NCBI RefSeq assembly: GCF_005405105.1
Contig: NZ_BJDK01000010.1
Location: 1-64,000 of the forward strand
DNA from: Lactiplantibacillus dongliensis
GTDB taxonomy: Bacteria > Bacillota > Bacilli > Lactobacillales > Lactobacillaceae
Direction of reading: 5' to 3'
Length of the DNA: 64,000 nt
Shown here piece after piece: positions 18,232-27,169 of the stretch. Below the pieces are notes generated by a model. The model searched no databases, had not been told where the DNA came from, and worked only from the letters and a program-made list of their open reading frames with translations. Within the stretch, counting starts at the first letter, position 1; every line of letters begins with the position of its first letter. The translations under genes were made by a program, and so were the position numbers.

Positions 18232-18263
18232 TTAAACACCTCCCGAATTCTTTAACAGATAAT

Positions 18264-18292
18264 AATATACCAGTAAATCAATAGCTTGTAAA
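18264..18292 (-). promoter_or_regulatory. Sigma-A promoter of the rpsP-khpA-rimM-trmD operon
   Basis: On the minus strand TTTACA (18292-18287), 17-bp spacer, TATATT (18269-18264). It lies between ffh and rpsP. Confidence 0.75.
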
Positions 18293-18327
18293 GGTTTTTT
18301 TCTTGACAGGCTAAAAATTGTTTCAGC

Positions 18328-19782
18328 TTAACGCTTGCGACGGCGCATTGCCTTGGCTAAACGCTTCTTTTTTTGTTTCTTCGTTTGTCGCACCATCCGG
18401 TTCATCGCCATCTGCTGCATCTTGCCGCCGATACCTTTACCGCCACCAGCGCCGCCCATCAGACCTTCCATGCCCGCAAAGTTACCTTTGGACATTTGAT
18501 TCATCATCTTTTTAGTCTGATTGAACTGCTTAATCATCCGGTTCACTTCATGAATTGGTCGACCAGAACCCGCTGAGATTCGCCGCCGCCGTGAGGGATT
18601 TAACACATCAGGATCAGTTCGCTCTTGTTCAGTCATCGAATAAATGATGGCCCGGACATGTGCCATATCTTTTGGATCCATGTTCATATTCTTCATCGCG
18701 GGATTATTCGCCATCCCGGGGATCATCTTCATGATATCTTCCATGTTCCCCATCTTGTCGACTTGGTCCAATTGGGCAATAAAGTCATTGAAATCAAAGC
18801 TGTTTTCCTGAATCTTGAGATTCATTTTTTCGGCTTCTTTTTCATCGAACTGCTGTTGCGCCTTTTCAATCAAGGTCAGCATGTCACCCATGCCCAAGAT
18901 TCGGTTAGACATCCGATTTGGATGGAAGACATCCAAATCAGTCATCTTTTCACCTTGCCCGATGAACTTGATTGGTTTTCCGGTCACTGCTCGAATTGAC
19001 AACGCGGCCCCACCACGGGTATCGCCATCTAACTTCGTTAAGACAACCCCGGTGATATCTAGCTTGTCATCAAAGCCTTGCGCGGTGTTGACCGCATTTT
19101 GCCCAGTCATGGCATCAATGACCAGCAAGATTTCATCCGGATGCGCTAAGGCCTTAATATTGGCTAATTCATCCATTAACTGTTCGTCAATCTGTAACCG
19201 ACCAGCCGTATCAATGAAGACGTAGTCATTATGTTTAGTTTCGGCTTCTGCTAACCCTTGCCGGACGATTTCAACTGGATCAACATCGGTCCCTAATTGA
19301 AAGACTGGCACGTCGATTTGGTCACCGACCTGTTGCAATTGTTGAATCGCAGCCGGCCGATAGATGTCGGCCGCAATCATTAATGGCCGCGCATTTTGTT
19401 CATTCTTAAGCTTTAAGGCTAACTTACCGACCGTGGTCGTTTTCCCGGCCCCTTGTAGCCCAGCCATCATGATAATAGTTGGAATCTTAGCGGACTTATT
19501 CAGGGGTACCGCCGTTTCCCCCATTGTTTTCGTTAATTCTTCATCGACAATTTTAACAATTTGTTGGGCCGGATTTAATCCTTCGAGAACTTTTGCCCCG
19601 AGTGCCCGGTCACGGACCGTTTTAACAAAGTCTTTGACGACCGTAAAGTTAACATCGGCTTCAAGTAAAGCCAAGCGAATCTCTCGCATGGTCTGCCGCA
19701 AATCACTTTCTGAAACCTTGCCTTTACGGCGGAGGTTGGTCATCGCTTTTTGTAAACGTTCTGTTAGGCCTTCAAATGCCAT
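18328..19782 (-). CDS. ffh: Signal recognition particle GTPase Ffh
   Basis: 484-residue SRP54 homologue that binds signal sequences and 4.5S RNA and docks on FtsY. N domain at residues 1-90; G domain with GLQGAGKTTTVGKLA, DIYRPAAIQQL, DTAGRLQ and TKLDGDTRGG; methionine-rich M domain from about 300 (MEDIMKMIPGMANNPAMKNMNM) ending in a basic tail. I use the ATG at 19782 (AGGTGA 5 nt upstream); a GTG 9 nt upstream is the alternative. The stop of ylxM lies about 20 nt upstream. Confidence 0.97.
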   Translation of the reverse strand: MAFEGLTERLQKAMTNLRRKGKVSESDLRQTMREIRLALLEADVNFTVVKDFVKTVRDRALGAKVLEGLNPAQQIVKIVDEELTKTMGETAVPLNKSAKIPTIIMMAGLQGAGKTTTVGKLALKLKNEQNARPLMIAADIYRPAAIQQLQQVGDQIDVPVFQLGTDVDPVEIVRQGLAEAETKHNDYVFIDTAGRLQIDEQLMDELANIKALAHPDEILLVIDAMTGQNAVNTAQGFDDKLDITGVVLTKLDGDTRGGAALSIRAVTGKPIKFIGQGEKMTDLDVFHPNRMSNRILGMGDMLTLIEKAQQQFDEKEAEKMNLKIQENSFDFNDFIAQLDQVDKMGNMEDIMKMIPGMANNPAMKNMNMDPKDMAHVRAIIYSMTEQERTDPDVLNPSRRRRISAGSGRPIHEVNRMIKQFNQTKKMMNQMSKGNFAGMEGLMGGAGGGKGIGGKMQQMAMNRMVRQTKKQKKKRLAKAMRRRKR

Positions 19783-19804
19783 TAGTGTCACCTAACCTTT
19801 ATTA

Positions 19805-20152
19805 TTATTCTGAGTCAGCTTCTAAGTTGACTAGTTGTTGAATCATCTTGGTTAACGTTGCATCACCGTGGTAATGCTGCTTGATGTAATCAGAAATCGC
19901 ATCGACTTCATGATTACGTTCCACAAACGCATGGTATAAGTGTAGTTTCGTCTCATACCCTTCTAAAATCTTTTCAGTGCGTTTAATGTTGTCATAGACC
20001 GCTTGCCGTGAGACCGAGAATTCCGCAGCAATTTCGCCTAAGGAATAGTCGTCACCGTAATAGAGCTGGATATACGATTTTTGTTTATTCGTTAATAAGG
20101 GCTCGTAGAATTCAAATAGCGAATTAATACGATAATTTTTTTCAATTTCCAT
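19805..20152 (-). CDS. ylxM: YlxM/p13-like DNA-binding protein (UPF0122)
   Basis: 115 residues with a sigma-70 region-4-like helix-turn-helix ([20 protein letters not shown]). In streptococci and mycoplasmas the homologue is encoded with ffh and modulates SRP. Here it immediately precedes ffh (about 22 nt) and has its own promoter. GCAGCTGCTG-type sequence precedes the ATG, with GGAG 9 nt upstream. Confidence 0.9.
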   Translation of the reverse strand: MEIEKNYRINSLFEFYEPLLTNKQKSYIQLYYGDDYSLGEIAAEFSVSRQAVYDNIKRTEKILEGYETKLHLYHAFVERNHEVDAISDYIKQHYHGDATLTKMIQQLVNLEADSE

Positions 20153-20195
20153 CAGCAGCTCCTCAAGTCCATTCAGTCTGACTACACACTAGTTA

Positions 20196-20224
20196 AGATT
20201 ACCGATTTTTCAGTAATCCGTCAA
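20196..20224 (-). promoter_or_regulatory. Sigma-A promoter of ylxM-ffh
   Basis: On the minus strand TTGACG (20224-20219), 17-bp spacer, TAATCT (20201-20196). Confidence 0.75.
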
Positions 20225-20253
20225 CTAACTGTTGCCATTTCTGATGAAAAAAT

Positions 20254-20286
20254 AAAAACGGTCTTCCGTCACCCGAAAAACCGTTC
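20254..20286 (-). terminator. Terminator after ftsY
   Basis: On the minus strand AACGGT pairs with ACCGTT, with an inner TTtC/GgAA step, followed by TTTATTTTTT. It separates smc-ftsY from ylxM-ffh. Confidence 0.8.
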
Positions 20287-20295
20287 CATCACCGA

Positions 20296-21801
20296 CTAAC
20301 CAGTGATCACATCTTTAAATAAGCCATAGACAAAGTCGTTGGCGTTGAATGGCCGTAAATCCGTCACCTTTTCACCTAAGCCGACATACTTTACAGCTAA
20401 ATGGAGCTCGTTACGAATAGCCAGGACAATCCCACCACGGGCGGTCCCATCTAGTTTGGTTAACACGATGCCAGTTACCGCCGTCGATTGTTTGAACAGC
20501 TTCGCTTGATTCAAGGCGTTTTGACCAGTCGTCGCATCCAAGACTAATAAAACTTCTTGGGGTGCTGCTGGAATCTCACGCGTAATGACCCGTTTGATCT
20601 TTTCCAACTCGTTCATCAAGTTGACCTTATTCTGCAAGCGGCCCGCGGTATCCACGAAGAGAATGTCGTAGTCTTCAGCTTTGGCTTTTTTGACTGCATC
20701 AAAACAAACTGACGCTGGATCACTGCGTTCGGCCCCGGCAACCACGTCGACACCATCGCGTTGACCCCAAACTTGGAGTTGTTGGATGGCCCCGGCTCTA
20801 AACGTATCACAAGCCGCCAATAAAACCTTTTTACCTTGTTGCTTGTACATGTTGGCCATCTTACCAATGGTGGTCGTCTTACCAGCCCCATTGACCCCCA
20901 CAAACAAGATCACCGTTGGACCAGACTCAGCTAAGTGAATCGAATTATCTTCACCTTCACCAGCTTCACCATACATATCGACTAACTTTTCAACAATAAC
21001 ACTCGAAATTTCTTTTTTACTCTTAGCATTTTTAAGCTTAACTTCATCACGCAAGTCTTCGCTAATCTGCATCGCCGTCTCGTAACCAACATCGGATTCG
21101 ATCAGCGTATCTTCCAAATCATCAAAGAAATCTTCATCAACGTGGCGGAAGTTAGCTAAAAAGGCATTGATTCGATCGCCGAAAGTCTTCCGCGATTTCT
21201 TTAACCCTTCATCATAACGTTGAGCTTCCGTTGGTTCCGCTGACGTGGTGGCGGCCTCTGAGTCTACCACCGTTGCCGCCGACACGGCCGGTTCAACATT
21301 AGACACCGGTGAAACTGCTGCTTCAGAACTAGCCCTTGGCGCGTCACTGGTAACTGACGTAACGGCGGCACTGCTGGCCACAACGTCATGCGCTTGCGTA
21401 CCAGCTAAACTCGCTGTTGCGCTGGCCACACTAGCTTGCGCGCTTTTAATCCGCGCAGCCATACTTTCAGTCGCAGTCATTTCGTGACTGACCGGTTCAG
21501 CTTCAGCACTCGTTGCGACCGATTCGCTGACCTGACTCATGGCCGTGACCGAACTCGTAACTGCGGCCGTTTCTGATGCCGCACTCGACGGTGACTCTGG
21601 CGTTACGGCGGTACTAGTCGTGGTAGCCGCGACGTCACTAACGGCGGCCACGCTGCTAGTCGCTGAAGCTGGTGCGCTAGTCACAGCTTCAGCTTGGCTA
21701 GCAACGGTACTAGTGGCACTGCTTTCAGCGGCCGCTGCTTGAGACGGTTCGGTTGACTCTGGTTGACTAAAAGCCTGTTTAAGGCGACTAAATAATCCCA
21801 T
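20296..21801 (-). CDS. ftsY: SRP receptor FtsY with long Ala/Ser/Thr/Val-rich N-terminal region
   Basis: 501 residues. The NG GTPase core starts near 200 with GVNGAGKTT (302-310), DTFRAGAIQQLQVW (332 on), DTAGRLQNK and TKLDGTARGG. Residues 12-190 are low-complexity, mostly Ala, Ser, Thr, Val and Glu, with no predicted fold. This region is longer than in most Firmicute FtsY (Bacillus FtsY is about 330 residues in total) and takes the place of the acidic A domain. It lies 15 nt after smc, so the pair is cotranscribed. Confidence 0.95.
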   Translation of the reverse strand: MGLFSRLKQAFSQPESTEPSQAAAAESSATSTVASQAEAVTSAPASATSSVAAVSDVAATTTSTAVTPESPSSAASETAAVTSSVTAMSQVSESVATSAEAEPVSHEMTATESMAARIKSAQASVASATASLAGTQAHDVVASSAAVTSVTSDAPRASSEAAVSPVSNVEPAVSAATVVDSEAATTSAEPTEAQRYDEGLKKSRKTFGDRINAFLANFRHVDEDFFDDLEDTLIESDVGYETAMQISEDLRDEVKLKNAKSKKEISSVIVEKLVDMYGEAGEGEDNSIHLAESGPTVILFVGVNGAGKTTTIGKMANMYKQQGKKVLLAACDTFRAGAIQQLQVWGQRDGVDVVAGAERSDPASVCFDAVKKAKAEDYDILFVDTAGRLQNKVNLMNELEKIKRVITREIPAAPQEVLLVLDATTGQNALNQAKLFKQSTAVTGIVLTKLDGTARGGIVLAIRNELHLAVKYVGLGEKVTDLRPFNANDFVYGLFKDVITG

Positions 21802-21816
21802 TTTTTGATTGCTCCT

Positions 21817-24800
21817 TTAATTAGGTTTCGTGGTCTGATCCTTTAAATCATCTAGGGATACCGAGACCATCTTTGAGACGCCGGATTCTTCCATGGTGAC
21901 CCCATACAAGACATTGGCATGTACCATAGTGCCTTTCCGATGGGTAATAATGACAAATTGCGTCCCCGTCTGGAAATCATTCAAATACTGGCTGAAACGA
22001 TCCACGTTCGCATCATCCAACGCGGCTTCTGCCTCATCCAAAATACTGAACGGGACTGGTCGTACGGCCAAAATCGCAAATAACAAGGTAATCGCAGTTA
22101 GGGCCCGTTCACCACCAGATAATAGGCTTAATCGTTGGAACTTCTTGCCCGGCGGCTGCGCCATGATATCGACCCCGCTGGTCAATAAATTGTCCGGATC
22201 CGTCAAGATCAGCTCAGCTTTACCACCGCCAAACATTTGGACAAAGATCTGGCTGAATTCTTGCGCGACTTGATCAAACGCGGTCTTGAAACGGGTAGCG
22301 ACCGTCTCATCCAGGTCAGCCATCGTTTGTAGTAAGTGCGCTTTAGCCGCTTTTAAATCAACGGCTTGGCTGGTTAAAAAGTCATAACGTTGCGCGACCC
22401 GCTCAAATTCATCAATCGCCCCTAAGTTAACGGTGCCGATCTCATCTAACCCGCGTTTTAACAGCTTTAATTGTTCGGTAATCGCTGGTAAGTCTAGGTC
22501 ACTCACATCGGCTTGGGCTGCCGTAACGGTTAACTGATACTTTTCATTCAAATCAGCAGTTGCATGTTCGACTTCACCCGTCAGCTTCGTTTGACTCAAT
22601 TCTAGGCGCCGGTAATCATCAGTCGCGGCCGCGGCCAATTGTTGCGTCCGGGTCTGATCATCACTCAACTCAGCAACTGCATCATTCAAGTCCGTTAAGG
22701 TCGCTTGAACGGTCGCTTGCTGGGCCACTACCTTTTGCTGGTCAGCTTGGGCACTCGCCAAGCGTTCGGTCCGTTCTTGTCCCGACAATTGTTGGCTGCT
22801 GAGTGTGTCTTTAACCGTCGCCAGCTCTGACTGGGCTTGTGTGACAGCTGTTTGTTGCGTAGCTAACTGTTGGGCACACTGACTGACTTGTTGTTGCGTT
22901 TGCTTACAATGTTCCGTCAAGGTTACTAGTGCTTCACGTTGTGTTTGTAACTTACCTGCTTGGGCTTTTTGATACTGCTCATAATCATTTTGTTGTTGTT
23001 CAACCGTGTGCATCTGTTGTTCATAATCCGCGAGCTTCGCTTTATTATCAGCTAAAGCTTGCTGGTTACGTGCTACCTGATCCGCATAGCTGTCATTGGC
23101 ATCGGCGCGTTGCTGTTGTTCATAATTCAACGCTTTAACTTGCCGAGCCAGCTGTTGCTGTTCACTTTGAGCGGCCTGCAATTGCCCTTGCGCTTGGCTA
23201 TAACGATCCTTCAAATCACTCAGTCGTTGCTGGGTAGTCTCAACTTGCGCCGTCAAGTCCTTAGCCGTTTGTTTGGCTTTAGCTAGGGCTTGCTCGTGCG
23301 TAATCAACGCTGCTTGCATCTTGTCAATATCGGCAGCTAACTGTTCACTGCGTTGTTGTTGCTGCAAGAGGCCTTGATCATCATGCCGTGTGGCGCCACC
23401 AGTGATAGCCCCGCTCGCGGCAATCGTTTCACCACCGACCGTGACTAACTTACAACGAAACCGACGCGTCCGTGATAAAGCCAGTGCATGATCTAAAGTA
23501 TCAACGATCACCGTGGTCCCAAGTAAATAGCGTTTAATGGCCACATGGCGATCTCCACAGCTGACGAGTTCACTCGCAATCCCTAAAACCCCTGGTTGCT
23601 GCTGTAAATCACGAACAGTGTTGCTTGGCAATTGTCGGGCTTGAATTCGGTCGATTGGTAAGAACGTTGCCCGGCCATAATGTTGCGTTTTTAGGAAATT
23701 TACGACCGTTTTAGCTACTTGTTGCGTTTCACAGACGATGTTTTGCAACTGACCGCCTAACGCCACTTCAATTGCCTTGGTGTAATCACTCGGTACGGTT
23801 AAAAGTTCGGACACTGCGCCGTCAACGCCAGGAAACTGTTGTCGATGCTGTAAAACGGTTCGAACCCCAGCATAGAAGTTCGTATAACGTTCCTGAACGG
23901 ATTGCAAAGTCTCTAATTGTGACTTAGCCTTTTCCATCATCCCCGCCGCTGCTAACCAGCGTTGTTGTTGATCATCGGTTTGGACTGCATTCGTTTTAAG
24001 CTGATCACGTTGCTGTTGTAACAACGTTTGTTGCGCTGTGACTTGGTTAGCAAGCGCGCTTTGATCCCGGTTTTGAATATTGACCGTCGTCTCGGCTTGC
24101 TTTAATTGCGTTTGTGCAGTTGCTAACCGTTGCGCCAACGCATCACTTTGGTTGCCAGTTTGCTGATGCTGTTTCGTTAAGTTTTTCGCTTCGTTATTCA
24201 ACGACGCTTGCACTTGCTTCTCATCAATAAACGCATTACGTAAGGTCGTTAACTGATCAGCTAATTGTTGCCGACCCTGTTCACTCGTGGCCGTTGTCAG
24301 TTCATTGACGGCCGCTTGCTTCGTTTTGACAGCTTGTTGTTGCTTGGTTAGCTGAGCCGTCAACTCATCGCGTTGTTGCGTCAACTGATTAACTTGCTGA
24401 GTCGCCGTCTGTAACGTTGCCGTCAACCGTGCCTGCGTGGCTTGTTGATTTTGCCGCCGTTCCGCATCGACGCCTTGTTGACCTTGAGTATTTTCGATCG
24501 TTTTAGTTAGTTCTAAGTTGCGGTCAGCCAGTTGATCTTTTAATTGTAATTGTTCTGCTTGTTGTGCCTTAAACTTCGCTAGCTTAGTCGCACCAACTTG
24601 CGCTTGACGTTGATAGTCCTGCATCAAGGTCTTCGCTTTGGCTAATTGGGTATTGACCGTCACTAATTGATCATGCGCAATCGTCACCTTTTTAACCAAA
24701 CGGGACCGGTCTAAATAATCGTACTTTTGTTTTTGGTCCTGATAATCGCGGGCTAGACTAGCTTGTTCTTCCAGCGGCCCTTTTTGTTGGGCTAATTCCG

Positions 24801-25386
24801 CAATAATATCGTTGACACGATCTAAATAATCCGTGGTTTCCGCGAGCTTTGACTCGGTGGTTAACTTATCTTTTTTATACTTCAAGACACCGGCAACATC
24901 TTCAATAATGCTACGGCGATCTTCTGGTTTCGCGTTAAAAACAGCTTCGACCCGTCCTTGTGAAATAACTGAAAAAGAGTCTTTCCCAAGGCCCGTGTCG
25001 GCCATTAGCGTGGTGATATCTTTTAAGCGGCAGCTCTGATTATTAATTAAATAATCACTATCGCCGTTCCGAAACAGCTTCCGCGTGATACTAACTTCAG
25101 CGTAATCCAGTGGTAAAAAGTGATCACTGTTGTCAAACGTGATGGTGACCTTGGCCAGATTCAACGGCTTACGGTGGGCGGAACCAGCAAAGATGACATC
25201 CGTCATTTTAGTGCCCCGTAAACTTTTAACCGCTTGCTCGCCTAAGACCCAGCGAATCGCTTCGATAATGTTACTTTTCCCACTGCCGTTCGGTCCGACA
25301 ATACCGGTCATGCCCGCTTGAAAATCAATTTTGGTTTTATCGGCAAAAGATTTAAAGCCGCTGATTTCTAATGATTTAAGTTGCAT
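21817..25386 (-). CDS. smc: Chromosome partition protein SMC
   Basis: 1189-residue condensin ATPase. Walker A GPNGSGKSN at residues 31-39; hinge around residue 520-600 (FPGVDGAVSELLTVPSDYTKAIEVALGG); C-terminal signature LLSGGERALTAI and Walker B FSILDEAEAALDD. The two arms are long coiled coils unusually rich in Gln. The ATG at 25386 is preceded by AGGAAG (10 nt); an upstream TTG is less likely. It follows rnc and precedes ftsY, the usual rnc-smc-ftsY order. Confidence 0.97.
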   Translation of the reverse strand: MQLKSLEISGFKSFADKTKIDFQAGMTGIVGPNGSGKSNIIEAIRWVLGEQAVKSLRGTKMTDVIFAGSAHRKPLNLAKVTITFDNSDHFLPLDYAEVSITRKLFRNGDSDYLINNQSCRLKDITTLMADTGLGKDSFSVISQGRVEAVFNAKPEDRRSIIEDVAGVLKYKKDKLTTESKLAETTDYLDRVNDIIAELAQQKGPLEEQASLARDYQDQKQKYDYLDRSRLVKKVTIAHDQLVTVNTQLAKAKTLMQDYQRQAQVGATKLAKFKAQQAEQLQLKDQLADRNLELTKTIENTQGQQGVDAERRQNQQATQARLTATLQTATQQVNQLTQQRDELTAQLTKQQQAVKTKQAAVNELTTATSEQGRQQLADQLTTLRNAFIDEKQVQASLNNEAKNLTKQHQQTGNQSDALAQRLATAQTQLKQAETTVNIQNRDQSALANQVTAQQTLLQQQRDQLKTNAVQTDDQQQRWLAAAGMMEKAKSQLETLQSVQERYTNFYAGVRTVLQHRQQFPGVDGAVSELLTVPSDYTKAIEVALGGQLQNIVCETQQVAKTVVNFLKTQHYGRATFLPIDRIQARQLPSNTVRDLQQQPGVLGIASELVSCGDRHVAIKRYLLGTTVIVDTLDHALALSRTRRFRCKLVTVGGETIAASGAITGGATRHDDQGLLQQQQRSEQLAADIDKMQAALITHEQALAKAKQTAKDLTAQVETTQQRLSDLKDRYSQAQGQLQAAQSEQQQLARQVKALNYEQQQRADANDSYADQVARNQQALADNKAKLADYEQQMHTVEQQQNDYEQYQKAQAGKLQTQREALVTLTEHCKQTQQQVSQCAQQLATQQTAVTQAQSELATVKDTLSSQQLSGQERTERLASAQADQQKVVAQQATVQATLTDLNDAVAELSDDQTRTQQLAAAATDDYRRLELSQTKLTGEVEHATADLNEKYQLTVTAAQADVSDLDLPAITEQLKLLKRGLDEIGTVNLGAIDEFERVAQRYDFLTSQAVDLKAAKAHLLQTMADLDETVATRFKTAFDQVAQEFSQIFVQMFGGGKAELILTDPDNLLTSGVDIMAQPPGKKFQRLSLLSGGERALTAITLLFAILAVRPVPFSILDEAEAALDDANVDRFSQYLNDFQTGTQFVIITHRKGTMVHANVLYGVTMEESGVSKMVSVSLDDLKDQTTKPN

Positions 25387-25410
25387 TCGACCCAAACTTC
25401 CTGTTAGTAA

Positions 25411-26112
25411 TTAATCGTGACGTTGTTGTAGTTGTGTGTACGCTTGGCGCGCAGCACTTTGTTCGGCTTCCTTCTTGGAATGCCCCCAGCCTTCACCAAT
25501 CTTTTGACCATTGGCAGCGACCGCAATCTCATATGAGCGTTCGTTAGCGGGACCATCTTGTTCGACTAATTGATAGTCGATCTCAACGTCGCCGGATTGT
25601 TGTAAGTATTCCTGTAGCGTAGTCTTATAGTCAAAGACGCCATCAAAACGGCCTTCATCCAACTTAGGAAAGATCACCGTTTCGACAAACTTTTGAACGG
25701 GCGCGCGGCCTTGGTCCAAATAAAGAGCGCCAACAAATGATTCAAAAATATCGCAAAGTAATGAATCCCGTTCCCACGCCCGCGCTTTTTGTTCACCCTT
25801 ACCGAGGCGAATATACTGTGGAAAGTCACACTCACGGGCAAAGCTAGCGAAACTGTCTTCACAGACCATCGCTGCCCGTAAGCGAGTCAACTTACCTTGG
25901 GGCATGTCTTTATACCGTTTGTATAAATATTCGGATACGATCAATTCCAAGACGGCATCCCCCAAAAATTCGACCCGTTCGTAAAATTTTAACGGTTGTT
26001 CTTGATGTTCATTGACATATGACGCTTGTGTAAAAGCTTCCGCCAATAAATCAGGGTTCTTAAAGGTAATACCAAAGCGTTCTTGCAGCATTGCTGCTAA
26101 TTCTGTAATCAT
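25411..26112 (-). CDS. rnc: Ribonuclease III
   Basis: 233-residue dsRNA endonuclease for rRNA and mRNA processing. The catalytic helix is ERVEFLGDAVLELIVSEYL, with metal ligands E and D; the second acidic site is in LLCDIFESFVGALYLDQG. A dsRBD follows from about residue 160 (DYKTTLQEYLQQ...). The ATG at 26112 is chosen over one 9 nt upstream because GAAAGG would abut the latter. The 764-bp region upstream holds two large structured repeats. Confidence 0.96.
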   Translation of the reverse strand: MITELAAMLQERFGITFKNPDLLAEAFTQASYVNEHQEQPLKFYERVEFLGDAVLELIVSEYLYKRYKDMPQGKLTRLRAAMVCEDSFASFARECDFPQYIRLGKGEQKARAWERDSLLCDIFESFVGALYLDQGRAPVQKFVETVIFPKLDEGRFDGVFDYKTTLQEYLQQSGDVEIDYQLVEQDGPANERSYEIAVAANGQKIGEGWGHSKKEAEQSAARQAYTQLQQRHD

Positions 26113-26231
26113 GGGTAGCATCCTTTCATAATTAAAATACCGATACGTTAAACTATTATACTATGATTGTGGTTTCATTAACAATTTTATCCGGGGAAAA
26201 TTAGGATTTTGTGTCGTGGATTGGTTAAATT

Positions 26232-26370
26232 TGTCGCTACGGTTGGTCAGAATTGACGCTGGAACGTGGTGGCCACGTTTGGCAGCCATCGTGCGGGCTT
26301 CCCAGCCGGGCTTTGACTAAGCCGCTCTAAGTCAAACGACACCACTGAGCGCCATTCTGCCCGCCCCACG
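26232..26370 (+). repeat. Structured intergenic element, copy A1
   Basis: About 140 bp. The outer stem CAGAATtGaCGCT...GTGGTG pairs with CACCACTGAGCGcCATTCTG. Inside are a first hairpin around GGCAGCC...GGGCTTCC and a second with arms TTTGACT/AGTCAAA. The core GGAACGTGGTGGCC, GCCGGGCTTT and CACCACTGAGC are shared with copies A2, B1 and B2, while the arm sequences differ but still pair. It lies in the 764-bp gap upstream of rnc and faces copy A2. It does not code for protein. Confidence 0.85.
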
Positions 26371-26641
26371 CTAATAATGATCATACTTTTGGCTGAGAAT
26401 CACCTAAAGGCCATTTTATTTATCGATTACTGAGTATGTTATAACAACGTTTATAAGCGACATCAATGTACTTTCAATGAAACTACACCTGAAAGTTAAT
26501 CAACAGTTTTAGCAATTGCGACCCCGCTGTTTTTTCAATTAGTCAGCCTCATAACAACCGATTGATACCGCTCAAAATCACATATTTTCAATTAGACTTC
26601 TCCTAAACTTAATTTCACACCTAATCGCCAATAATCCCGTC
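26371..26641. other. AT-rich spacer between convergent elements A1 and A2
   Basis: About 270 bp with no plausible coding frame on either strand. It is AT-rich and contains short direct and inverted segments (for example ACTTTCAATG/ACCTGAAAGT), but nothing I can name. Confidence 0.5.
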
Positions 26642-26798
26642 AACTAGTGCAGGACGGGCTGGGTGATGCTCAGTGGTGAAATTTTACTTGGTTGGGGTGA
26701 TTTTCCCCGGCCTAGTAAAAGCCCGGCTTTCGAGACCGCTCCTCGGCTCGAAAACGCGGCCACCACGTTCCAGCATCAGCCCAGCCCGTCCGGAGCGA
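26642..26798 (-). repeat. Structured intergenic element, copy A2 (reverse orientation)
   Basis: Read on the minus strand it has the same plan as A1. The outer stem GGACGGGCTGGGcTGATGC pairs with GCATCACCCAGCCCGTCC. The core TGGAACGTGGTGGCCGCG comes next, then hairpin 1 TTTTCGAGCC/GGTCTCGAAA, GCCGGGC, hairpin 2 TTTTACT/AGTAAAA with an inner CCGGGG/CCCC stem, and TTTCACCACTGAGC. It points towards A1. A flank AACTAGTGCAGG at its distal end is matched by copy B2 (AACTAGCGCAGG). Confidence 0.87.
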
Positions 26799-26834
26799 AA
26801 ATTAATCATGATCCACTAGAAATCAGTGCAAATT

Positions 26835-26864
26835 AAAAGCAGCGCCTACGAAAGGGCTGCTTTT
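26835..26864 (-). terminator. Terminator after acpP
   Basis: AAAAGCAGC pairs with GCTGCTTTT, with TTTT on the minus strand. Confidence 0.85.
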
Positions 26865-26885
26865 GCATTTATAACTAATAACCAC

Positions 26886-27131
26886 TTATTTAGCTTGATG
26901 AGCTGCCACGTAATCGACAACTTCACCAACCGTGTTCAACTTTTCAGCATCTTCATCAGAAATTTCACTACCGAAAGTATCTTCAAGTTCCAAAACAAAT
27001 TCAACGAAATCAATTGAATCCGCGTCCAAGTCTTGTTGTAGGTTCATTTCGTTAGTGACCTTACTCTGGTCAACTTCAAAGCGGTCGGCGATGATGCCGG
27101 CAATTTTGTTAAAAATTTCTTCTTTTGTCAT
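26886..27131 (-). CDS. acpP: Acyl carrier protein
   Basis: 81-residue acidic carrier protein. Ser39 in LDADSIDFVEF is the 4'-phosphopantetheine site. It follows plsX on the minus strand with a 38-nt gap and is probably cotranscribed; ACP supplies acyl chains to PlsX. The DSID replaces the more usual DSLD, a minor variation. Confidence 0.95.
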   Translation of the reverse strand: MTKEEIFNKIAGIIADRFEVDQSKVTNEMNLQQDLDADSIDFVEFVLELEDTFGSEISDEDAEKLNTVGEVVDYVAAHQAK

Positions 27132-27169
27132 TCGAATATCCCTCGCTAACTTAAATTCACTAAAGTATT

